64,000 nt of DNA, from positions 310,001 to 374,000 of the forward strand of contig NZ_CP060826.1 of the NCBI RefSeq assembly GCF_014489615.1. Reading direction: 5' to 3'. The notes under the pieces are model-generated. The model saw only the letters and a program-made list of their open reading frames with translations. It had not been told where the DNA came from and did not search any database. This document shows, piece after piece, positions 1-6,878 of this stretch. The stretch's first letter is position 1, and each line of letters begins with the position of its first letter. The position numbers and the translations under genes were made by a program. Origin of the DNA: Streptomyces genisteinicus. GTDB lineage: Bacteria > Actinomycetota > Actinomycetes > Streptomycetales > Streptomycetaceae.

Positions 1-59
1 TGCGGCCGAACGGTTGCGAACGGCTGATTCCGTGCGGTGAATTTCCAGTTCACCGTATG

Positions 60-77
60 AAACCGCACGCGCGGTTT
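60..77. promoter_or_regulatory. ARE-like operator upstream of the TetR gene
   Basis: A perfect inverted repeat, AAACCGC, 4-bp spacer, GCGGTTT. Its composition and size resemble autoregulatory elements (AREs) bound by gamma-butyrolactone receptor homologues, and it lies about 260 bp before a gene of exactly that family. Autoregulation by the encoded protein is inferred. The repeat itself is directly visible. Confidence 0.6.
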
Positions 78-142
78 GTTATTCTGCCCGGCGAGGGCTC
101 GGGTCGGGACTTCCGCCGGCCTCGTTTCAGGAAGGGACCGGC

Positions 143-337
143 ATGGCGATGACCTCGGTCTGCCCGGCGCCGGACGGTGCCCGCGGCCCGCGGGCCGCGG
201 GCACCGTCCGCGCTCCGCGCCGAGTGCACCGTCCTGCCGCCCCGCGGGCACGGCAACCCACCCCAGTGAGCAACCCAATGGGGGTGGCGCGGTCGCGAGC
301 AACGTCGCCCGCGACCCCTCCGCCAGGAGGCAGATGA
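143..337 (+). CDS. Possible 64-aa leader ORF coupled to the TetR gene
   Basis: An ATG preceded by an AGGAAGGG ribosome-binding-like site opens a 64-codon Arg/Pro/Ala-rich frame. Its TGA overlaps the TetR ATG (ATGA). The frame runs through the 40-bp palindrome at 171-210. No domain is recognisable. Random long frames are common at this GC content, so it may be non-coding. The Shine-Dalgarno-like site and the stop-start overlap are the only support. Confidence 0.2.
   Translation: MAMTSVCPAPDGARGPRAAGTVRAPRRVHRPAAPRARQPTPVSNPMGVARSRATSPATPPPGGR
171..210. repeat. 40-bp perfect palindrome
   Basis: Two 20-nt arms (left arm CGGACGGTGCCCGCGGCCCG) are exact reverse complements with no loop. It lies in the 5' region of the TetR gene, between the ARE-like site and the start codon. 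No T-tract follows. It could be a GC-rich intrinsic terminator or attenuator, or a protein-binding or cruciform site. The function is unknown. Confidence 0.8.
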
Positions 338-960
338 TGGTGAAGCAGGAGAGAGCGGCCCGCACCAGGCGGGCGCTGGTGCGGGCCGCGGCCGAGGTGT
401 TCGCCTCGGAGGGGTTCGCACTCGCCTCGCTCTCCGCGATCAGTCGCCGCGCAGGGGTGAGCAACGGCGCCCTGCACTTCCACTTCGAGAACAAGAAGGC
501 GCTGGCCGACGCGGTCCGGCAGGAGGCGTCGGACTCGCTGGCCCGGGTGACCGGGCTCGCCGAGGACTCGGGCGACGCTCTCCAGGCGCTGGTCGGCGCC
601 ACGCACGGCCTGATGGGCCTCGTCGCCGACGACACCGTCGTACGGGCCGGCTTCGAGCTCTGCTCCGATCCGGCGCACGGCCGGGACGGAGCGCTGCGGC
701 GCCAGTGGCAGACCTGGGTCGAGGCCACGCTGGCGCGGGCCGAGCGGGACGGGCTGCTGGCCGAAGGGGCCACCTCCGACCGGCTCGCGCCGGCCGTCGT
801 GGCGGCCACGGTGGGGTTCGAGGTGCTGGGGGCCCGTGACCCGCGCTGGCTCTCGGGCGAACGGGTGGCCGGCTTCTGGGAGTTGGTCCTCCCCGGGATC
901 GCCGTGGACGCGGCGGCGGTCGGATTCCTGCCGAAGAAGGCCGCCGGGCAGTCCGGCTGA
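334..960 (+). CDS. TetR-family regulator, gamma-butyrolactone receptor (ArpA/ScbR) type
   Basis: A 208-aa predicted DNA-binding repressor. The N-terminal helix-turn-helix spans about residues 8-55 and includes the stretch SNGALHFHFENKKALADAV, which is very characteristic of butyrolactone receptor and pseudo-receptor proteins. The C-terminal part is the expected ligand-binding and dimer region and holds two Trp (RRQWQTW). The start is ATG 334, or ATG 337, three to six bases after AGGAGG. Family members bind ARE palindromes and release them when a butyrolactone or a late intermediate binds. An ARE-like repeat lies upstream at 60-77, and another sits over the SARP promoter downstream. No AfsA-type butyrolactone synthase is in the window, so true receptor and pseudo-receptor cannot be separated here. 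Confidence 0.9.
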   Translation: MMVKQERAARTRRALVRAAAEVFASEGFALASLSAISRRAGVSNGALHFHFENKKALADAVRQEASDSLARVTGLAEDSGDALQALVGATHGLMGLVADDTVVRAGFELCSDPAHGRDGALRRQWQTWVEATLARAERDGLLAEGATSDRLAPAVVAATVGFEVLGARDPRWLSGERVAGFWELVLPGIAVDAAAVGFLPKKAAGQSG

Positions 961-1250
961 GACGCGGCGACGGCGACGGCGGGGCGGCGAGCGGCGACGG
1001 CGACGGAGAGAGACCGGCGGCACGGTGTCCCGGCACGGCGGCACGGCGGCGGGACGGCAGGACGGCACGGCGACGGTGGTGTCCGGGCGCGCCCATCCCG
1101 CCGCCGCCCGGATCGCCGCTCGCGCTGTTTCCCCGTGTGGGGGACGGGAGTTCGGGCCCTCGGACCGGCTCGCGCGGTGGGCGAATCCCCCTCAGGGGTG
1201 ACTCGTTGCGCACTGGAACCGCAGGTGAGAGCCGACAGGGGATCGGATAC
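961..1250. other. Intergenic region with low-complexity CGGCGAC/CGGCACGG repeats
   Basis: Between the TetR gene and SARP 1 there is no supported gene. Bases about 960-1080 are irregular tandem copies of GGCGAC and CGGCACGG words. The rest is ordinary GC-rich spacer leading into the operator/promoter that begins at 1251. Confidence 0.6.
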
Positions 1251-1302
1251 AAAACAGCGCGGACGGTTTTATATTGACAAACCAACCGTGCTGTTTTTTA
1301 CT
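1251..1302 (+). promoter_or_regulatory. SARP 1 promoter covered by a 47-bp inverted repeat
   Basis: Two 19-nt arms, 1251-1269 and 1279-1297, match in inverted orientation at 16 of 19 positions around a 9-bp spacer. The outer ends are AAAACAGC and GCTGTTTT. Each arm also carries AAAC...GTTT-type half-palindromes like AREs. A perfect TTGACA (-35) lies at 1274-1279 at the spacer/right-arm boundary. TTTACT at 1297-1302 is a weak -10 at 17-bp spacing. A protein bound here would block the promoter. Control by the neighbouring TetR protein is inferred. Confidence 0.65.
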
Positions 1303-1376
1303 CGGAGTCTCCAAGCCACTCGGGCTGCGAGGGCCGGTGAATCGTTCGCCGGCGCGTGCATAGGGGGAGAGACGCC

Positions 1377-2228
1377 ATGGACATCTCTGTACTGGGCGGA
1401 CTGGTCGTCCGTGAGAACGGCGTCTCGATCACGCCGACGGCGCCGAAGCCGCGACAGGTTCTGGCCATGCTGGCGTTCCGCGCCGACCAGATCGTCTCCG
1501 TGTCGGCCCTCACCGAGGAGCTCTGGGGCAGCCGTCCGCCGCGCAGCGCCCGCGCCACCCTCCAGACCTACGTGCTCCAGCTGCGCGAGCTGATCGGCAC
1601 CGCGCTGGCGCAGGACCCGGCGGACGCGCCCGCCCGCTCGGCCAAGGACGTCCTCGTCACCATGCCGGGCGGCTACCTGCTCAACACCTCCGGCGGCCGC
1701 AGCGACGTCCGCGAGTTCGAGCTGCTGGCCGGCACCGGATACCGGGCGATGGACGCCGGCGACTTCCCCGCCGCCGCCCGCCAGCTCCGCGACGCCCTCT
1801 CCCTGTGGAGCGGCGCCGCGCTCGCCGACGTGCAGACCGGCGCCCTGCTCTCCATGGAGGTGCGGCGCCTGGAGGAGACCCGGCTCTGCGCACTCGACCA
1901 GCGCATCGACGCCGACCTCCGGCTGGGGCGCCACCGCGAACTCCTCGGCGAGCTCTCCGTCCTGGTCAGCCGGTACCCCACGCACGAGACCCTGCACGGC
2001 CAGTTCATGCTCGCGCTGCACCGCTCCGGCCGGCGCACCGAGGCGCTGGAGACCTACCAGCGCCTTCGCCGGGCCCTCGTCCGCGAACTCGGACTCGAGC
2101 CCTCGGCCGCCCTGCGCAGGCTCCAGCGTTCCGTCCTGATGGCCGGCCCCGAGACCGCCGCCCAGGACACCCAGGCCACCGCCCACGGCGCGGACCGCGG
2201 CGTCCGGGTGGGCCAGGGCGCGCTGTGA
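1377..2228 (+). CDS. SARP-family pathway activator 1
   Basis: A 283-aa Streptomyces antibiotic regulatory protein. The N-terminal OmpR-like winged helix (about residues 1-95) includes KPRQVLAMLAF, ELWGSRPPRSARATLQTYVLQLR and GGYLL. The bacterial transcriptional activator domain follows (about 100-255) with RALVRELGLEPSAALRRL near the end. The size is that of small SARPs (ActII-ORF4/DnrI type) with no ATPase extension. The start is ATG 1377 behind AGGGGGAGAG. SARPs activate biosynthetic operons from direct heptamer repeats phased at 11 bp, and such repeats occur before several operons in this window. Its own promoter is overlapped by a long inverted repeat. Confidence 0.93.
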   Translation: MDISVLGGLVVRENGVSITPTAPKPRQVLAMLAFRADQIVSVSALTEELWGSRPPRSARATLQTYVLQLRELIGTALAQDPADAPARSAKDVLVTMPGGYLLNTSGGRSDVREFELLAGTGYRAMDAGDFPAAARQLRDALSLWSGAALADVQTGALLSMEVRRLEETRLCALDQRIDADLRLGRHRELLGELSVLVSRYPTHETLHGQFMLALHRSGRRTEALETYQRLRRALVRELGLEPSAALRRLQRSVLMAGPETAAQDTQATAHGADRGVRVGQGAL

Positions 2229-2396
2229 GACTCCCGCCGGTCCCGCGCCACCCGGCGCCCACCACGGGCCGCCGGTCGCGACCCGCCCCGGCGGCACGGT
2301 CCCCGCGCCCCGGCCCGGCGGCCCCGGCGCCCCGGCGGCGCGTACGAAGACCCGGTCTCACCGGCCCTTTGGACAAACCCTCTTGGAGCAGCCTCC

Positions 2397-3101
2397 ATGT
2401 CCAGTGACCTCCAGCCATCCGCACCGGCGGCACCCTCCGCGCCCCCGGCCGACCCGCTGACCGACGTCGTCGACGTGCTCGCCGGAATCCTCCTGCTCGA
2501 ACCGGAGAAGATCAACGTCCGGCAGTCGTTCCGCTTCCTGGGGCTCGGCTCGCTGCAGGCCGTCGAGTTCGTGGCGGGCGTCAACGAGCGCTGCGGCACC
2601 AACGTCAAGGCGCCCGCGCTCTTCGACCACGCGACCCCCGCGGCCTTCGCCCGGCACATCGCCGGCGAACTGCACCCCGAGCGGCGGAACGCACCCCTGC
2701 CCGGACCCGCCGAGGCCGCCGGTGCGCCGGTGCCCGCCGCGTCCGTCCCGCCCCCGGCCGGACGGCGTGCCGGGAGCGAGGTCCTGCCCGTCCTGCGGGA
2801 GGAGCTCGCGCGGCTGGTGCTCCGCGACCCCTGGGAGCTGGACCCCAACGTCCCGTTCGCCAGGATGGGCCTCGACTCCCTCCTCGCCACCGAGTTCGTG
2901 GCGACCGTCAACCACATCTACGGGACCGGCGAGCGCACCTCCGTGCTCGGCACCCACCCGACCCTCGCCACCCTGGCCGCGCACATCGCCGCGCTCACGG
3001 CCGAGCCCGCGCACATGGACGCCGGCCTGCTGCTGGACGCGGTCCGGGACAAGCGGCTCACCATCGACCAGGCCCTCGCCCTGCTGCCGCGACGAGGCTG
3101 A
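2397..3101 (+). CDS. Tandem acyl carrier protein (ACP-ACP) with C-terminal extension
   Basis: A 234-aa protein with two carrier domains and no catalytic domain. ACP1 (about residues 20-92) has its phosphopantetheine Ser at about 52 in FLGLGSLQAVEF. ACP2 (about 127-198) has Ser at about 161 in MGLDSLLATEF. They are joined by a Pro/Ala-rich linker. The last 28 residues (LLDAVRDKRLTIDQALALL) resemble short helical tails or docking elements at the ends of some PKS proteins. The gene starts at ATG 2397 after GGAGCAG. A PPTase gene follows, which fits conversion to the holo form. Which enzyme loads these ACPs is not evident. Confidence 0.85.
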   Translation: MSSDLQPSAPAAPSAPPADPLTDVVDVLAGILLLEPEKINVRQSFRFLGLGSLQAVEFVAGVNERCGTNVKAPALFDHATPAAFARHIAGELHPERRNAPLPGPAEAAGAPVPAASVPPPAGRRAGSEVLPVLREELARLVLRDPWELDPNVPFARMGLDSLLATEFVATVNHIYGTGERTSVLGTHPTLATLAAHIAALTAEPAHMDAGLLLDAVRDKRLTIDQALALLPRRG

Positions 3102-3115
3102 GGCGGAACCACACC

Positions 3116-3292
3116 ATGAACGTACGAGAGACGGACGCACGGGAGACCCGCGCTCCCGGCGGTGACCGCCTCCTCGGCTCGCGTCGACCGCGACCGACCG
3201 GGCACCGGGGCACGGGCGCCTCCGCGTGCCGCCCGCCGGCCGAGCCGGCCCGCCCGGGCCGGTCCCCGCGCCGAGGGAGGCGGAAGCGATGA
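3116..3292 (+). CDS. Possible 58-aa ORF coupled to PPTase 1
   Basis: It begins 15 bp after the tandem-ACP stop behind a weak GAGGCGGA and is rich in Arg, Pro and Gly. It ends in an ATGA overlap with the PPTase start. No homology is recognisable. It could be a translational coupler or chance. Confidence 0.22.
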   Translation: MNVRETDARETRAPGGDRLLGSRRPRPTGHRGTGASACRPPAEPARPGRSPRRGRRKR

Positions 3293-4110
3293 CGGGAAGG
3301 TTTACCGCCGTCCTGGAGCCCGCCGTGCCGGTCACCCTGTGGTTCTGCCCCAACGACCAGCTGGCGCCCGGCCTGGCCACCACACTCGCCGCGCAGTGGC
3401 TGGACGAGCAGGAGCGGGAGAGCGCCGGCCAGTTCCTCTTCGAGCGCGACCGCCGCCAGTACGTTGTCGCGCACGTCATGGTGCGGCGCGTGCTGGCGCT
3501 GGAGAGCGGCATCCCCGAGGGCGAGGCCGTCATCTGGCGCTCCTCGCGCGGGCGGCCGTTCCTCCAGAAGCCGGCCGGCGGACTGCCGCGCGGCGGACGC
3601 GAACTCGACTTCAACCTCTCGCACGCGGGGGGCCACAACCTGCTCGGCGTGGCACGCCGCCACCGCATCGGCGTGGACGTCGAGCGGCTCGACCGCAGGG
3701 AGCAGGGCCTCGACGGAGTCGTCCACGCCTTCGCCCCCGAGGAGCGCGAGTGGGTCGCCCGGGTGCCGCCCGGCCGCGCCCGGGACGTGCGCGTCCTGCG
3801 GCTGTGGACGCTGAAGGAGGCGTACTCCAAGGCGCGCGGACTGGGACTGGGGCTCTCCTTCGACAGCTTCTCCTTCGACCTCGACGAGGACCACGGCGTC
3901 CGCGGCTTCCGGCCGCCGGACGACGACGTCTCCCACCGGTGGCGGTTCGTCGAACTGGAGCCGGTGCCCGGGGTCCTGGCCGCCGTGGCCCTCATGGCGG
4001 ACGAGGACGAGACGCTCGTCATCGAACTGCACCACGGCTTCCCGTGGGCCAGATCGTCCCCGAAGACGCTCACCGTCCCGCGCGCGGCCCCGCTGCGGGG
4101 AGCCGTCTGA
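3289..4110 (+). CDS. 4'-phosphopantetheinyl transferase 1 (Sfp type)
   Basis: A 273-aa enzyme that transfers phosphopantetheine from CoA to carrier-protein serines. Family motifs are visible: LDFNLSHAGG (motif 1), RIGVDVERLDRR (Mg-binding VDVE) and LWTLKEAYSKARGLG (the WxxKEAxxK motif). ATG 3289 is preferred over the upstream GTG at 3226 because GGGAGG lies 8 nt before it. Placed directly after the tandem ACP, it probably activates that protein and the PKS/NRPS carriers. A second Sfp-type gene lies at 5810-6664, which is unusual for one cluster. Confidence 0.92.
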   Translation: MTGRFTAVLEPAVPVTLWFCPNDQLAPGLATTLAAQWLDEQERESAGQFLFERDRRQYVVAHVMVRRVLALESGIPEGEAVIWRSSRGRPFLQKPAGGLPRGGRELDFNLSHAGGHNLLGVARRHRIGVDVERLDRREQGLDGVVHAFAPEEREWVARVPPGRARDVRVLRLWTLKEAYSKARGLGLGLSFDSFSFDLDEDHGVRGFRPPDDDVSHRWRFVELEPVPGVLAAVALMADEDETLVIELHHGFPWARSSPKTLTVPRAAPLRGAV

Positions 4111-4150
4111 CGGCAGGCCGGCCCGGTCCCGCCGGCCGGCGCGGCTCCTC

Positions 4151-4182
4151 CTCCAGCGGTCCTCGACGCTCTCTCCAGTGCT
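4151..4182 (+). promoter_or_regulatory. SARP-type direct repeats upstream of the cyclase gene
   Basis: CTCCAGCGGT at 4151, CTCGACGCTC at 4162 and CTCCAGTGCT at 4173 are spaced by exactly 11 bp. The outer two share CTCCAG. This is the one-turn phasing known for SARP binding sites. Binding by one of the two SARPs here is inferred. Confidence 0.6.
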
Positions 4183-4225
4183 CCGGCCGACGGTTCACAT
4201 ACCGACGAGCCGGAGGAGAACCGCC

Positions 4226-4462
4226 ATGGTCCGCCGCCGCACCACCCCGGTACGAGGGCTCGTTCACGCCCGTGCCGCCGCCGCCCGCGGTCCCTCCGGG
4301 CGTGCCGCGACGCCGCACGCCCCGCCCTCCGGGCGGACGGAGCCGCTGTCGCCGCACGCCCCGGGCCGCCGGCGGCCCCTTCGGCAGAAGGAGCCGGGAA
4401 CGGGAGCGCACACCCCCGCGCGCTGGGGACGAGCCGGAGGAGAAGGCCGCCATGGCGGGTGA
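4226..4462 (+). CDS. Possible 78-aa ORF preceding the cyclase
   Basis: The ATG is preceded by a strong GGAGGAG at ideal spacing, and the frame stays open into the start of the cyclase gene (stop 4460-4462, cyclase ATG 4452). The ribosome-binding region is almost a copy of that of the cyclase: both read GAGCCGGAGGAGAA, then a few bases, then ATG. The predicted peptide is Arg/Pro/Ala-rich without a recognisable domain. It could be a leader ORF or the remnant of a duplicated start region. Confidence 0.25.
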   Translation: MVRRRTTPVRGLVHARAAAARGPSGRAATPHAPPSGRTEPLSPHAPGRRRPLRQKEPGTGAHTPARWGRAGGEGRHGG

Positions 4463-5399
4463 GCGGGTGCACCGCATCGCGCACGAGACGGAGATCGCCG
4501 CCCCCGCCGGGGTCGTCTACGGACTGATCGCGGACGCCGCGAGCTGGCCCCTGCTCCTGCCGCCCGTCGTCCACGTCGAACTCCTGGACTTCGAGCCCCG
4601 CGAGGAGCGCATCCGCGCCTGGGCCACCGTCGGCGGCGCCGTGCTGTCCTGGATCTCGCGCCGCGTCCTCGACCCCGAGCGCCGCCGCATCGGCTTCCGG
4701 TGCGACCCCGCGCCCGCCGCGGTCGGGACGGTGCGCGGCGACTGGCAGGTGGAGGAGCGCGGCCCGCACGCCTGCCGGCTCGTGCTGCGCCACGAGTACG
4801 GCCCGCCGCCGGGCCCGCCCGGCGAGGCCGCGCGGCGTGCCCTGCACTCCGCCGGCGCGGCCGTCGTGGAGAGCCTGCGGCAGCTGGCCGAGCGGTGGAC
4901 CGAACTGGACCGTCTCGTCCTCTCCTTCGAGGACGAGATCCGCGTCAAGGGCCCTCCGGAGCTGGTCCACGACGCCCTGTACCGCGTGGACGAATGGCCC
5001 GGCGAGGTGCCGCACGTGGTGCGGACCGAACTCAGCGAGGAGGAACCGGGCGTCCAGCGGGTGGCGATGGACGTGCGGGGCGCCGACGGTGTGGTCCGCC
5101 CCACCGAGTCCGTCCGGGTGTGCTTCCCGCACGCCGGGCGCCTGGTGCACAAGCAGACCCGGACGACGCCCGCGGTGGCCGCCCGCATCGGCGAGTGGCA
5201 GGTGCTGCCCGACACCAGGGGCGTCCTGGTGGTGTGCCGCCAGACCGTGCTGGTCCGCGCCGAGGAGGCCGGGGCCTTCCCCGGGGAGGCCGGCACACGC
5301 GGCCGGCTGCGCGGGCAGTTCGGCCGCGAGGCCCTGGACGTCCTCGACTTCGTCCGCCACCGGGCCGAGAACGCGGTCGCGGTGATCCACCTCTCCTGA
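4452..5399 (+). CDS. Didomain aromatase/cyclase (SRPBCC fold)
   Basis: A 315-aa polyketide aromatase/cyclase of the TcmN-N/WhiE type. Two START-like halves are visible. The first, about residues 6-150, begins HRIAHETEIAAPAGVVYGLIADAASWPLLLPPVVHVE. The second, about 160-315, begins with FEDEIRVKGPPELVHDALYRVDEWPGEVPHV and ends FVRHRAENAVAVIHL. The start is ATG 4452 behind GGAGGAG. In type II systems these enzymes close and aromatise the first ring of a poly-beta-ketone. No type II ketosynthase pair lies in the window, so it may act on a PKS product made elsewhere in the cluster. SARP-type boxes lie upstream. Confidence 0.85.
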   Translation: MAGERVHRIAHETEIAAPAGVVYGLIADAASWPLLLPPVVHVELLDFEPREERIRAWATVGGAVLSWISRRVLDPERRRIGFRCDPAPAAVGTVRGDWQVEERGPHACRLVLRHEYGPPPGPPGEAARRALHSAGAAVVESLRQLAERWTELDRLVLSFEDEIRVKGPPELVHDALYRVDEWPGEVPHVVRTELSEEEPGVQRVAMDVRGADGVVRPTESVRVCFPHAGRLVHKQTRTTPAVAARIGEWQVLPDTRGVLVVCRQTVLVRAEEAGAFPGEAGTRGRLRGQFGREALDVLDFVRHRAENAVAVIHLS

Positions 5400-5708
5400 G
5401 CCGGGGGACACCCCCCGGCACCGTGCGGGCGGGCCGTGCGGCACTTCCGCAGCACGCCCCGACGGCGGCCCCCCCGCGCTCCTCCGTCCGGCGGCCACCA
5501 CCCTGCCCCCTCACCGCCCCGCTGTCACGCCCCGCGCACGCCGCCCGTCCGCGCCGGGCTCCGGGTCCGCCCCGGGGCGGGACGAGAACCGCTGGAGGAC
5601 CGCCCGCGGGCCGCTCGCGGCCCGCGCCGGGCACCGCCGCCCACCTGCTGCCCGGCCGGGCGGCCACCGGCGGCCGCCCGATCCGCGCCGAGCGGACGCC
5701 GACCGTCC

Positions 5709-5740
5709 CTCCAGCGGCTCTCCACCGGGCCCCCAGCACG
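5709..5740 (+). promoter_or_regulatory. SARP-type direct repeats upstream of PPTase 2
   Basis: CTCCAGCGGC at 5709, CTCCACCGGG at 5720 and CCCCAGCACG at 5731 form three direct repeats with exact 11-bp phasing. They lie 70-100 bp before the PPTase 2 start. A single box in the opposite orientation (ACCGCTGGAG, 5588-5597) lies upstream. The rest of the 410-bp gap (5400-5809) shows no supported gene. Confidence 0.65.
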
Positions 5741-5809
5741 GCGGCGCAGGCTCGTCGGTGCGGGCGGGGACAGGCATCCGCTGTGAACCATCCGACCGGA
5801 AGGACACCC

Positions 5810-6664
5810 ATGGGCGACGCCACGCGCACCTCGCCCCCCGTCCACGTACGCGGTCCCGCCGGGCCATGGCAGCCGGTCCGGACCGCGCTGGCGGCGCGGG
5901 GGAGCGCCGTCGTGCACACCACCTGGGGCGAATGGTTCCCGACCGCCCTCACCGACCCCGCGCTCCGTCTCCTGCTGGGCCGCGACTGGCAGCGCTACCG
6001 GCACACGGCCGACCCCGCCACCCGCCACCGCTTCGCCGCCTCCCGGCTCGTCGCCAAGTACGCGGCGGCCGCCGTGCTGGACCTCCTCCCGGCGGAGCTG
6101 GACCTCGCGTACGAGCTCGGCGGACGGCCCTACCTGCGCGGACTCGACCTCGACGTCAGCCTCAGCCACAGCGACGAGCTGATCGCGGTCGGCGTCAGCA
6201 GGGTCGGCCGGATCGGGGTCGACACCGAACCGGCCGGCCGCAGGCTCGACTTCGGCCTGCTGAGCGGCCACATCTGCGCACCCGGCGAACTCCGTTCCCT
6301 GCTGCGGCTGCCCCCCGGGGACCGCGAACGCGCACTGCTGAGGCTCTGGACGCTGAAGGAGGCGTACAGCAAGGCGCTCGGCCAGGGACTGCGGCTCGAC
6401 TTCAGCGGGTTCTCCCTCGACGGCGGCGGCACCGGCCTGCTCGCCCCCGGTGACACGGCGGCCCTGCCCGGCGCCTGGGCCTTCACCACCCACCGCGTCC
6501 TCGGCAGCCATCTGCTGAGCGTCGCCCGCCACGACACCCCCGCGAAAGACGCCACGCGGCGCCCGGCGCGGGCCGCCCGCGCCCCCGTCCGCGTGCCCGC
6601 CCGGACCGCCGCGCCCGTACCCGTACACGGCCGCGTCCCGGGCGGCGGGCGGTGCTCCCGCTGA
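5810..6664 (+). CDS. 4'-phosphopantetheinyl transferase 2 (Sfp/EntD-like)
   Basis: A 284-aa second PPTase. It shows LDVSLSHSDELIAVGVS, RIGVDTEPAGRR (Mg-binding VDTE) and LWTLKEAYSKALGQGLRLDF. It differs clearly from PPTase 1 outside the motifs, so this is not a recent duplication. About 40 C-terminal residues are Arg/Ala/Pro-rich and probably disordered. The start is ATG 5810. The GAAGGAC before it is a modest ribosome-binding site. The two PPTases may divide the ACP, PCP and type I PKS carriers. That division is inference. Confidence 0.9.
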   Translation: MGDATRTSPPVHVRGPAGPWQPVRTALAARGSAVVHTTWGEWFPTALTDPALRLLLGRDWQRYRHTADPATRHRFAASRLVAKYAAAAVLDLLPAELDLAYELGGRPYLRGLDLDVSLSHSDELIAVGVSRVGRIGVDTEPAGRRLDFGLLSGHICAPGELRSLLRLPPGDRERALLRLWTLKEAYSKALGQGLRLDFSGFSLDGGGTGLLAPGDTAALPGAWAFTTHRVLGSHLLSVARHDTPAKDATRRPARAARAPVRVPARTAAPVPVHGRVPGGGRCSR

Positions 6665-6878
6665 GAGCCGCCCGGGGCGTGCTTCAGGGCCACTGGAGAA
6701 AACGGGCATGTCGCGCGTGTGCCGCTAGCCTGCTGAGCACGCTGCGGACGCCGGGTGGGACCGGACCCGCACGGAGCCGTCCAGGACCATGTCGCAAAGC
6801 CGCGACGCAGGTGACCGCCATGACGACCGTCATGTGCGGCGTCTCGCTGTGTGAAAGGGGGGAGGGGCCACGCCCCGG

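Noticed and set aside
2358..5501. A 1047-codon open frame on the minus strand
   Set aside because: It is the antisense of the tandem ACP, PPTase 1 and cyclase genes, has no domain, and arises from high GC3 in the real genes.
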